Origin: Thermoproteota archaeon
Lineage (GTDB): Archaea; Korarchaeota; Korarchaeia; Korarchaeales; Korarchaeaceae
Length of the DNA: 5,214 bases
Direction of reading: 5' to 3'
NCBI GenBank assembly: GCA_021158805.1
Contig: JAGGTZ010000230.1
Coordinates: 1-5,214, forward strand
This document shows positions 1 to 4,964 of this stretch, in pieces. Position 1 is the stretch's first letter; each line of letters opens with the position of its first letter. The notes below the pieces were generated by a model. That model was given only the letters and a program-made list of their open reading frames with translations, made no database searches and was not told the DNA's origin. The position numbers and the translations under genes were made by a program.

Positions 1-585
1 GAATTCCACAGCCTTATATATGGCTGAGTCCTGCTTAAGTTTCCCTATAATGTGAAGGATGATGTCCTTAGCCATCACACCAGCTCTGAGCTTCCCTTCT
101 ATGTCTATCTTGATCACCTCCGGGACCCTAAACCAAAGCTCTCCAGTTAACATCGCAACAGCTAGGTCTGTAGCACCCACACCGGTTCCAAAAGCACCAA
201 AGGCACCATGCGTCGTTGTATGAGAGTCTGTAATTATTATGAGCATGCCGGGACGGACTAGGCCTGCTTCAGGCAGGATCTGGTGACAAACTCCTGCGTC
301 TATGTCAAAGAGGTACTTGATGCCCTGCTCCCTAACGAAGTCCCTCATGGCCTTTTGGTTGCTAGCTGCCCTTATTGTAGGCGGAGGAGCGTAGTGATCG
401 AATATGAAGGCTATCTTCTCTGGATATTTTACCTTCTTGCCCCCCATTTCATAGAACGATTTTATGACTTGGAGGTAGAGGTCATTTACTGCCGCGAGAT
501 CTACCTTACAGTTAACTATCTCTCCCGTATGGACCTTATCCTTACCAGCGTGATCAGCCAGTATTTTCTCTATTGCATGCATCAT
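1..585 (-). CDS. leuC: 3-isopropylmalate dehydratase / homoaconitase large subunit (LeuC-type), N-terminal part, cut by window edge
   Basis: Reading leftward from ATG at 585, 195 codons stay open to base 1. Landmarks are CKVDLAAVNDL (26-36), FDHYAPPPT (62-70), GVCHQILPEAGLVRPG (98-113) and the aconitase-superfamily substrate motif DSHTTTHGAFGAFGTGVG (120-137). This is the N-terminal half of the large subunit of isopropylmalate isomerase-type enzymes, which interconvert 2- and 3-isopropylmalate (or homocitrate/homoisocitrate) using a [4Fe-4S] cluster. The three cluster cysteines lie in the missing C-terminal half, so activity cannot be judged. About 400-430 residues are usual, so roughly half is present. 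ATGs at 585 and 582 are adjacent; an in-frame TAG two codons upstream of 585 excludes a longer form. A TATA box about 23 bases upstream predicts a leaderless mRNA. A small-subunit gene (leuD) would be expected beyond the left edge. Family assignment is firm; leucine, lysine or another pathway cannot be told apart here. Confidence 0.93.
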   Translation of the reverse strand, partial: MMHAIEKILADHAGKDKVHTGEIVNCKVDLAAVNDLYLQVIKSFYEMGGKKVKYPEKIAFIFDHYAPPPTIRAASNQKAMRDFVREQGIKYLFDIDAGVCHQILPEAGLVRPGMLIIITDSHTTTHGAFGAFGTGVGATDLAVAMLTGELWFRVPEVIKIDIEGKLRAGVMAKDIILHIIGKLKQDSAIYKAVEF

Positions 586-602
586 TGGCTATGGATAGCA
601 AC

Positions 603-612
603 TTTATAAAAA
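603..612 (-). promoter_or_regulatory. TATA box of the leuC-type gene
   Basis: On the minus strand the box reads TTTTTATAAA, centred about 23 bases before the ATG at 585. Archaeal TATA boxes are centred about 26 bases before the transcription start, so the mRNA should begin at or within a few bases of the ATG. There is no Shine-Dalgarno sequence, which fits leaderless translation. The match is by eye. Confidence 0.6.
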
Positions 613-660
613 TAGCTTAATTGATGATCTTTAGCCACACCAAGCTTTTTAGAGATAGGA

Positions 661-696
661 TCTTGATAGAAGAATGGTTAAATAAGTCTTGATAGA
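661..696. repeat. Pair of 10-bp direct repeats upstream of the leuC promoter
   Basis: TCTTGATAGA occurs at 661-670 and again at 687-696 on the plus strand, 26 bases apart start to start. Both copies lie 50-85 bases upstream of the leuC TATA box, on the far side from the gene. Two equally oriented copies on about the same face of the helix (2.5 turns) could be regulator half-sites, but no known motif is recognised and chance is possible. The rest of 586-725 holds no gene that I can see. Confidence 0.35.
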
Positions 697-725
697 CCGC
701 GCCTCCCTACTTTCTTATAAAAAGT

Positions 726-963
726 TTAGGAAAGTGGATGCACCAAGAAATAGCCAGCTATTAGCAGTAGATTCAGGAAAACGCCGGCCAAGAGTACTAG
801 TATTGCCGTACCCTCTAAGAGCTTTAGCCCTCCCAAATTGAAGATGGATGTTAGTACCGTAGATAGTATTAGAGTCACTCCCATGACCGACCCAATGGTG
901 ACCAAAGGCCATTTTCAGAGCATTGTAGACTGCCTTGTTCTCTTCCTTTACTACAACTAGCAC
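726..963 (-). pseudogene. Small hydrophobic membrane protein gene with a broken reading frame
   Basis: Two minus-strand frames each carry part of what looks like one multi-pass membrane protein. The first runs from about 963 (a GTG; the open frame extends to 995 and reads LPFFIASTFSGVLVVV just upstream) through KEENKAVYNALKMAF, then turns into non-membrane-like sequence. The second opens after a TGA at 915-917, has ATG at 884 and ends with TAA at 726-728. It reads MGVTLILSTVLTSIFN, LGGLKLLEG, then TAILVLLAGVFLNLLLIAGY: two strong transmembrane segments. One shift between about 885 and 914 would join them into a roughly 80-90 residue protein with three membrane helices. No ATG start lies upstream in the first frame, so the 5' end is also doubtful. 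Alternatives are a sequencing error, or an intact 52-residue two-helix protein starting at 884. The family is not recognised. Confidence 0.5.
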
Positions 964-1001
964 TCCACTAAATGTGGATGCTATGAAGAACGGTAATTAT
1001 T

Positions 1002-1041
1002 GGTATAATTCATATATACCATGTTAAATTAGGTTAACCTA
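1002..1041. repeat. Two adjacent palindromes (GGTATA-7-TATACC and TAGGTTAACCTA)
   Basis: Bases 1002-1020 form an inverted repeat of GGTATA and TATACC with a 7-base centre. Ten bases further, 1030-1041 is a perfect 12-bp palindrome, TAGGTTAACCTA. They lie between the broken vapC (upstream on the minus strand) and the broken membrane gene (downstream). The A/T-rich first palindrome overlaps a TATA-like stretch (minus strand GGTATATATG). They may be leftover operator or promoter DNA, or a weak hairpin. No regulator can be named. Confidence 0.4.
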
Positions 1042-1086
1042 GTCTAATGTAAATAATCTAGCATTAGTATTATTGAGGCTAATGAA

Positions 1087-1128
1087 TCACTTGGCGACAG
1101 CACTGGCATCCAGAACTATCACAATCAT
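1087..1128 (-). pseudogene. vapC: Truncated VapC toxin remnant (first 13 codons of a PIN domain)
   Basis: ATG at 1128 overlaps the stop of the antitoxin remnant as ATGA, the usual vapB-vapC coupling. The 13 codons read MIVIVLDASAVAK, a textbook PIN-domain N-terminus with the first acidic metal ligand at Asp7. They are followed by TGA at 1087-1089, exactly where VapC proteins usually have Trp (as in the intact copy in this window, DSNILVKWF). TGG to TGA is a one-base change. Beyond it the frame continues FISLNNTNARLFTLD, then further stops, and the Glu and two later Asp ligands of the PIN site are absent. The gene is therefore both nonsense-mutated and truncated or deleted. Intact VapC toxins are about 130-150-residue ribonucleases; this product cannot be active. 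Confidence 0.75.
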
Positions 1129-1342
1129 TTGCGATCTCTTTCCCTTCGAATAATCTTAGAGGATTCTTCTTCCAAAACTGCTTTGCTGGATAGCTCCTCC
1201 ATAACCCTGATAGCCCATTTCGTCTCCTCTTCCTTAACCCTCCTTCTAGGGCTTCCCTTATGACTTCACTTATGTTAATTCCGTATTCCTTCGCCTTCTT
1301 CCATAGCTCCTTCTTGACCTTAGCAGATACCGTTACGCTCAT
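1125..1342 (-). pseudogene. vapB: VapB-type antitoxin gene, frameshifted
   Basis: The gene starts at ATG 1342 with a Shine-Dalgarno-like AGGTAGG just before it. The first 33 codons read MSVTVSAKVKKELWKKAKEY, then GINISEVIREALE: the ribbon-helix-helix DNA-binding domain of an archaeal VapB antitoxin. At 1239-1243, where GGAGG gives 5 bases instead of 6, the frame is lost. In the shifted frame from 1238 it resumes 37 codons, including VKEEETKWAIRVMEELSSK and ending IIRRERDRK at TGA 1125-1127, the toxin-binding tail. Restoring one base gives 72 residues, almost the same length as the intact antitoxin at 4266 (74). Read without repair, the frame runs on to 1079 with an Arg/Gly-rich tail not typical of antitoxins. 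A possible TATA box (minus strand TTTATGTAT, about 1375-1383) lies upstream. A sequencing error could cause the shift, but the dead partner toxin argues for true decay. Confidence 0.78.
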
Positions 1343-1554
1343 TCCTACCTGTACTTTCTTACCAATGAGTAATACATAAACTTGCCTACCTAATAGTAGA
1401 GCTGCTGCATGATACACTACTGCTCTCTCATCTCCTTTCCTTGTTGGTTCGCAAAGGAATTAATTGATGAGAAGAATATCAGCATCGTTAGAAAGGTTGG
1501 GAAAATTGTCTACTAGGCACTGGAAATCTGGATAGCTCGCAGCACTTCATTAAG
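1343..1554. other. Intergenic stretch without a supported gene
   Basis: Apart from a possible TATA box for the vapB remnant near 1375-1383 (minus), I see no firm feature. On the plus strand a 35-codon ORF (ATG 1409 to TAG 1514-1516) ends in a protein-like stretch, AKELIDEKNISIVRKVGKIV. It resembles the C-terminus of some helix-turn-helix proteins but is too short to assign and may be a relic or chance. No obvious T-rich terminator follows the UPF0282 gene that ends at 1555. Confidence 0.3.
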
Positions 1555-2574
1555 CTATAGGTAGGAAGTGATGTGAGATAGCTGTTGTGGTATCCTCTCC
1601 AATGCTCTTCTCATCACTTTCTCGAAGCTTTTCTCATCGTGTGGTCTTCCTTTATCCAAATCTATCCTTATTTCGGGCCATATTTCTCTGTAATCATCTT
1701 TCAACTCTTTCAGGAGGAAATCTCCTCTGAACCAATTGTTGGATACGGGAATTAATCTATATAAGGTCCTGCGCCACGCTTCTAGCATCGTAAACGGTCT
1801 TAACATGAACTCAGATGCCGAGAAAACCTTACATTTACCCTCCCCAATTCTCTTGAGGGATTTGAGCCACTTAACTCCTTCATCGCATCTCATGAGGTGA
1901 TGATCAACTACGAGACTTCCACACGAATTTACCAGTTTTGATACCCTTAAGAGGTAGCGATCCACATACTCCCTGCCCGATCTGTAGAGGGAAGGGCCAT
2001 CCGATATTATAAAATCCGGATTTATCCTCTCGACAGCTCTGATCACTTCCCAGCTGGAAATATCCGCATCTGAGAGATGTAATAAGGTCCTATCCTTCCT
2101 CACGATGGTACCTAGGACCATGATGTTCGATCTCCCCGTATGGGGAAAGGGGCCAATAAACTCCAGTAGACCATCTCCCACACCCGGTTCAGCTTCAATT
2201 ATCTGGTCACCGAACTTCCTCTTTAGTGCCATGAACCTCACCCTCTCTATCCCTCTACAGAATTTCTCAGCCTTTACCCAAATTCTAGCACTACTGTTGG
2301 GAGGAAGCTCCTCTATTCCCAGTTGAAACGGATTTGGATTCGGTAGAGGGGTATGATCCCCATGAAGGTGGCTTATAATTATATCCTCAGCATTTTCCCA
2401 TGCTCTAATTATCTTACCTTTAACCTCATCCCCAACAACAGCCTGAATTGGGTGAGGGTGAAGATTATAGCGGGAGAATCCCAACGCTACCCCCGGATCT
2501 ATTAATATCCTACCTATGGATGTAGAGAGGCCCCTGACTCCAAGGGTCTCTGTTCCAAGTATCTCTATCTCCAT
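1555..2574 (-). CDS. UPF0282 family metallo-beta-lactamase-fold protein, predicted metal-dependent hydrolase
   Basis: This is a 339-residue cytoplasmic protein, counting from ATG 2574. The N-terminus ETLGVRGLSTSIGRILIDPG (9-28), then YNLHPHP (36-42), is the family signature. The metal site follows as SHLHGDHTP (68-76; His69, His71, Asp73, His74), with His145 in GPFPHTG, Asp169 in HLSDADIS and the closing VVDHH at 222-226. These are the ligands expected of a di-metal MBL hydrolase. The substrate of UPF0282 is not established; nuclease or phosphodiesterase activity is only a guess from the fold. The start was chosen because it places ETLGVR at residue 9, as I remember for relatives, and GAGGG precedes it. 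In-frame ATG 2592 and TTG 2598 would add 6 or 8 residues. About 70 residues beyond the SASEFM segment form a charged C-terminal part (KELKDDYREIWPEIRIDLDK) that seems longer than in typical members. It lies downstream of and parallel to the GT-C gene, and a hairpin in the gap suggests its own promoter. Confidence 0.87.
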   Translation of the reverse strand: MEIEILGTETLGVRGLSTSIGRILIDPGVALGFSRYNLHPHPIQAVVGDEVKGKIIRAWENAEDIIISHLHGDHTPLPNPNPFQLGIEELPPNSSARIWVKAEKFCRGIERVRFMALKRKFGDQIIEAEPGVGDGLLEFIGPFPHTGRSNIMVLGTIVRKDRTLLHLSDADISSWEVIRAVERINPDFIISDGPSLYRSGREYVDRYLLRVSKLVNSCGSLVVDHHLMRCDEGVKWLKSLKRIGEGKCKVFSASEFMLRPFTMLEAWRRTLYRLIPVSNNWFRGDFLLKELKDDYREIWPEIRIDLDKGRPHDEKSFEKVMRRALERIPQQLSHITSYL

Positions 2575-2637
2575 TCCCTCGTTATAATCCATTATCAACT
2601 TAAATGGATTTGCCTCTACACTTAGTTAAGCGGCATA

Positions 2638-2659
2638 ATAGTATGCTCTTTCACACTAT
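2638..2659 (-). terminator. Hairpin between the GT-C gene and the UPF0282 gene
   Basis: As minus-strand RNA, AUAGUGUG and CAUACUAU can pair over 8 bp (one G-U) around a 6-base AAAGAG loop. The stem starts 22 bases after the stop codon of the upstream GT-C gene and lies 64 bases before the UPF0282 start. No U-run follows, so this is not a classical intrinsic terminator; it could be an mRNA 3'-end structure or an operator for the downstream gene. A weak TATA-like element, CCATTTAAG, lies about 2602-2610 (minus). Confidence 0.35.
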
Positions 2660-2680
2660 CAGGAGAGACTGGAATGTGAA

Positions 2681-4015
2681 TCAATGCCTTCTAGCTACCA
2701 GATAGGCCTCTATGAACTTTCCTCTGTAAATGGGTCTACCTAGTGGAATTGAGATATGAGGGGAGTTCCCATCGATTATTATTACTACTATCCGCGAACT
2801 ATTAGCCTCCTGTGGTGATCGGACAGCTTTCAGATTCATCGCCTGTACCCAATAAAGGAGCTTGGGTGATGGGACCACTAAAGAGTATCTGTCCCCTAGG
2901 TGATAGGTCAAACCTTCCAGCTCCTTATATTCCTCTAGAGAGATGCTTGGCCTTATTGCGAAGGATTGAGATAGGACTAGAGGCAATAATAGGCCGAAAA
3001 TTATCAAAGTTACTACCACAGCAATTTTGGGATCCCTGATTTCTCCTATCACTATTCCCAAGATCAAAGGGGCAAGTACTGCGGTCATGAGATCGAATCT
3101 CCATAGGAAGTTACCTGGGTTGAATGGGAAGGCCAAAGCTAGTAGTATGAGGGATGAAGAGAGGAGGAATTCCTTAGCAGGACGAGATGTTCTTATCGAG
3201 AGTATAAGTCCAGCAAGGGCTATCGTAATGGAATATATTATGTCGAGTATCCCCCTCTGCCCGCCTTTCATGGGCTTAGTAGGAGGTTTAGCTACAGGTC
3301 CTCCTGGCCTCCTTAATACAAGCTCTTGTAGAAAAGCTATTCCCTTGTAAGGATCTCCTCCCATGATATTTGTGGTAAAGCCGAGGGAGAGTAAGGCTAA
3401 AGCGAATATAAGGGGAAGTGAGAGCATCTTCAGTGACTCTTTATCCCTTATATGGAATAGGAAGGCTAGGAATAAGATGGCCATAGCTACTCCAAAGTCT
3501 AGGACGTGAGTTAGCCCTGTGAGTACTATGAATAGGGAGGAGATAAGTGAGAACCTGAAATCTCTCCTCTTAATTGAGAGATAGGCAAACAGGAGGGTGA
3601 AGGAGAGAAAAGTAAGGCCCATAGCGTTCTTTATGAGATCCATGCTCATTCTGACCATCCAAGGGTTAGCGACGTAGAAGATGGAGCCAGCTATTCCCCC
3701 TATCTCGTTGGTCATTTCCCTGATCAGGTAGTAGATGGCGAAAGCCCCTAGCAGTGTTACAAGAATAGATCCAACTTTAATGCCAGTCATGATATCTCCT
3801 AGAAGTAAGGAGAAACCTGTAAGTATGTAGAAGGCAAGAGGAGGGTCTTGGTAGAGCAAAGTGCCTTTCCTTAAAATGCTGTTCACTTGGACGTAATAGT
3901 AAGGGCCATCTATACCATAGAGTAAGGGTGTCGAGAATTCCTTCATCTCATAGAGGATGAATGCCAAGATTACCACTACAGAGACGATTATAAGCCCCCT
4001 ATCCCTCAAATTCAA
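2681..4015 (-). CDS. Polytopic membrane protein, probable GT-C fold glycosyltransferase (PMT/ArnT-like)
   Basis: A 444-residue protein with an N-terminal membrane helix (about 8-22) and then roughly ten more hydrophobic helices up to about residue 350. A soluble tail of about 94 residues, probably outside the membrane, follows. The first outer loop has YGIDGPYYYVQVNSILRKG (33-51) with Asp36, then YQDPPLAFYIL (55-65). This acidic loop followed by a PP-x-x-x-Y-x-L segment is typical of GT-C enzymes that move sugars from dolichol/polyprenyl phosphate donors to proteins, lipids or glycans. A second loop (around GDPYKGIAFLQELVLRRPGG) is also on the expected side. Donor and acceptor are unknown. 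The start is TTG 4015 with GGTGG about 7-12 bases upstream. An ATG at 4020-4022 is better placed relative to the TATA box but is out of frame by one base (ATGAAAATTG), so the 5' end may carry a one-base error. The gene is divergent from vapBC and upstream of the UPF0282 gene. A non-enzymatic membrane protein of similar topology cannot be excluded. Confidence 0.68.
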   Translation of the reverse strand: MNLRDRGLIIVSVVVILAFILYEMKEFSTPLLYGIDGPYYYVQVNSILRKGTLLYQDPPLAFYILTGFSLLLGDIMTGIKVGSILVTLLGAFAIYYLIREMTNEIGGIAGSIFYVANPWMVRMSMDLIKNAMGLTFLSFTLLFAYLSIKRRDFRFSLISSLFIVLTGLTHVLDFGVAMAILFLAFLFHIRDKESLKMLSLPLIFALALLSLGFTTNIMGGDPYKGIAFLQELVLRRPGGPVAKPPTKPMKGGQRGILDIIYSITIALAGLILSIRTSRPAKEFLLSSSLILLALAFPFNPGNFLWRFDLMTAVLAPLILGIVIGEIRDPKIAVVVTLIIFGLLLPLVLSQSFAIRPSISLEEYKELEGLTYHLGDRYSLVVPSPKLLYWVQAMNLKAVRSPQEANSSRIVVIIIDGNSPHISIPLGRPIYRGKFIEAYLVARRH

Positions 4016-4032
4016 TTTTCATCCACCCGAAT

Positions 4033-4191
4033 CTAGAACAAATCAATAAAAGGATGCATGATGAAACGCGTTGGAACAGAGCTGATGGTCTCAGTCAGCG
4101 AGCTCCCAGTGATGTAAAGAGAGGAACCTACTATTAATTCAAGCCTTCTTAGCAAGCTGAAGTCATAGGAGCTTAAAGATAAAAGGCTCAT
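4033..4191 (-). CDS. Possible 52-residue small ORF upstream of the GT-C gene
   Basis: ATG 4191 to TAG 4033-4035, on the same strand as the GT-C gene and ending 11 bases before its ATG/TTG cluster. The product begins MSLLSLSSYDFSLLRRLELI and continues VGSSLYITGSSLTETISS, then VPTRFIMHPFIDLF. Composition and codon choice look protein-like, and the GSSLYITG stretch looks structured, but I recognise no family. An in-frame TGA lies two codons before the ATG, so it cannot extend. An A/T-rich element (minus strand CATAAACG, about 4210-4217) is placed as a leaderless promoter would be. A frame of this length arises readily by chance, and the GT-C promoter lies inside it, so this is tentative. It could also be a relic of a lost gene. 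Confidence 0.25.
   Translation of the reverse strand: MSLLSLSSYDFSLLRRLELIVGSSLYITGSSLTETISSVPTRFIMHPFIDLF
4044..4051 (-). promoter_or_regulatory. Possible TATA box of the GT-C gene
   Basis: The minus strand reads TTTTATTG, centred about 26 bases before the ATG at 4022. Transcription would then begin at about 4020-4024, leaving almost no leader before the TTG at 4015. The element is a moderate match and lies inside a possible small ORF, so it competes with that reading. Confidence 0.4.
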
Positions 4192-4223
4192 AACACTTCA
4201 TTTCATTATCGTTTATGCGTAAA

Positions 4224-4253
4224 ACATATATTGATAACAGTAGCTGTTAACAA
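4224..4253 (+). promoter_or_regulatory. vapBC promoter with overlapping inverted-repeat operator
   Basis: A TATA box (CATATATT, 4225-4232) runs straight into an inverted repeat. The left arm TTGATAACAG is at 4231-4240, the spacer is TAG, and the right arm CTGTTAACAA is at 4244-4253, with 9 of 10 positions complementary. Transcription should start near 4253, so a protein bound to the repeat would cover the space from TATA box to start site and block initiation. VapB antitoxins of the ribbon-helix-helix type, alone or with VapC, bind such palindromes to repress their own operon. The position and symmetry are seen; binding by this VapB is inferred. Confidence 0.65.
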
Positions 4254-4265
4254 AGAGTGTTAAAC

Positions 4266-4490
4266 ATGAGCTCTGTGATAGGGATAAGGGTCCCAAAGAA
4301 GTTGAAGGAAGATCTAGAGAAGCTGGGCATTAACTACTCTGAAGAGGTGAGGAAATTTCTGGAATATCTTGTGAGAAAAAAGAAGGCAGAAAAAATATTG
4401 AGGGAATTAGAGGATTTAGAGAGGACAATTGGGAGAATTGAGGGAAATCTATCAGTAGAGTTTATACGAGAAGATAGAGAAAGAGGATGA
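4266..4490 (+). CDS. vapB: VapB-type antitoxin (ribbon-helix-helix)
   Basis: A 74-residue protein from ATG 4266. Residues 1-40 or so (MSSVIGIRVPKKLKEDLEKL, GINYSEEVRKFLEYLV) fit a ribbon-helix-helix domain: a beta strand (VIGIRV) followed by two helices, the fold that dimerises and binds operator DNA. The rest is a long, highly charged helix (KKKAEKILRELEDLERTIGR) and a tail ending FIREDRERG, the part expected to wrap around and block the VapC active site. It overlaps vapC by four bases (ATGA, 4487-4490), which implies coupled translation. A GTG at 4257 would add three residues and would be nearly leaderless; ATG 4266 is preferred because MSSVIGIRV matches usual VapB N-termini. Expression is probably controlled by the inverted repeat at 4231-4253. 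Assignment rests on fold pattern, size and the partner gene. Confidence 0.85.
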   Translation: MSSVIGIRVPKKLKEDLEKLGINYSEEVRKFLEYLVRKKKAEKILRELEDLERTIGRIEGNLSVEFIREDRERG

Positions 4491-4939
4491 GCATGTCCGA
4501 AGTTGTGGTTGACTCTAACATCCTCGTGAAATGGTTCATCCCGGAAGATTATCATGAAGAGGCGAAGGCTCTTCTAAAAGATCACCTCCATGGTAACGTA
4601 GTTGTGGTGGTTCCATGGTACGCGTTGCTAGAATTCGCCAATACGTTGAGGAAGTATGTGACTAAGAAGATAATCGGTATGAATGAGGTACTCGCTATTT
4701 ATAGGCTTCTTATAGAGTCAGCTCCTCATTTTATTGAGGAGAAGGAAAAGCTTGTGAGCAAGGCACTTGACTACTCGGTACGAAGAGGAATTACTGTCTA
4801 TGATGCGTATTACATCATAATTGCGCAAGAGCTTAATACAGTAATGTACACTGCAGATGAGAGGCTCCTCAGACAGCTTGAGGGAAAGGAGCAATTGGTA
4901 AGACATATAAGAGAGTATAGTATAGATAGAGCAGATTGA
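4487..4939 (+). CDS. vapC: VapC-type toxin, PIN-domain ribonuclease
   Basis: A 150-residue cytoplasmic protein, or 148 from the second ATG at 4493. All four acidic positions of the PIN active site are in place: Asp9 (VVVDSNILVKWF), Glu49 (WYALLEFANTL), Asp106 (GITVYDAYYIIIAQ) and Asp124 (YTADERLLRQL). The length is normal for VapC. Such proteins are Mg2+/Mn2+-dependent endoribonucleases, often cutting tRNA or rRNA, and are held inactive by the cognate VapB until it is degraded. The RNA target here is unknown. The purine-rich AAGAGG just before and in the overlap with vapB may serve as ribosome binding site. The gene is intact, unlike the remnant at 1087-1128, and converges on the partial gene ending at 4965 with only 25 bases between stops. 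No strong terminator is visible in that gap. Confidence 0.92.
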   Translation: MSMSEVVVDSNILVKWFIPEDYHEEAKALLKDHLHGNVVVVVPWYALLEFANTLRKYVTKKIIGMNEVLAIYRLLIESAPHFIEEKEKLVSKALDYSVRRGITVYDAYYIIIAQELNTVMYTADERLLRQLEGKEQLVRHIREYSIDRAD

Positions 4940-4964
4940 CTAAGGAATGATTAATGAAATGACT

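Noticed and set aside
1..6. Window begins exactly with GAATTC (EcoRI site)
   Set aside because: It could hint at a clone end, but other uncut GAATTC sites lie inside the window (for example near 3167, 3934 and 4630). No biological conclusion follows.
283..609. Plus-strand frame of 108 codons
   Set aside because: It lies opposite the well-supported leuC gene on the minus strand and has no recognisable domain; it is a shadow frame.
1087..1089. TGA in vapC read as a recoded Trp or selenocysteine codon
   Set aside because: Downstream codons soon meet further stops and the remaining PIN motifs are missing, so recoding would not rescue the protein. The neighbouring antitoxin is also broken.
2105..3350. 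Plus-strand frames at 2105-2326, 2812-3039 and 3027-3350
   Set aside because: They are antisense to the UPF0282 and GT-C genes, Pro/Ser-rich without domain pattern, and are shadows of those genes.
4058..4085. Possible C/D box guide RNA on the plus strand (ATGATGA, 17 bases, CTGA)
   Set aside because: The C box is exact, but no proper C'/D box pair at normal spacing and no closing terminal stem follow. The region is also explained by promoters and a possible ORF.
4334..4906. Minus-strand frames at 4334-4555 and 4718-4906
   Set aside because: They lie antisense to the intact vapB and vapC genes and show no domain features.
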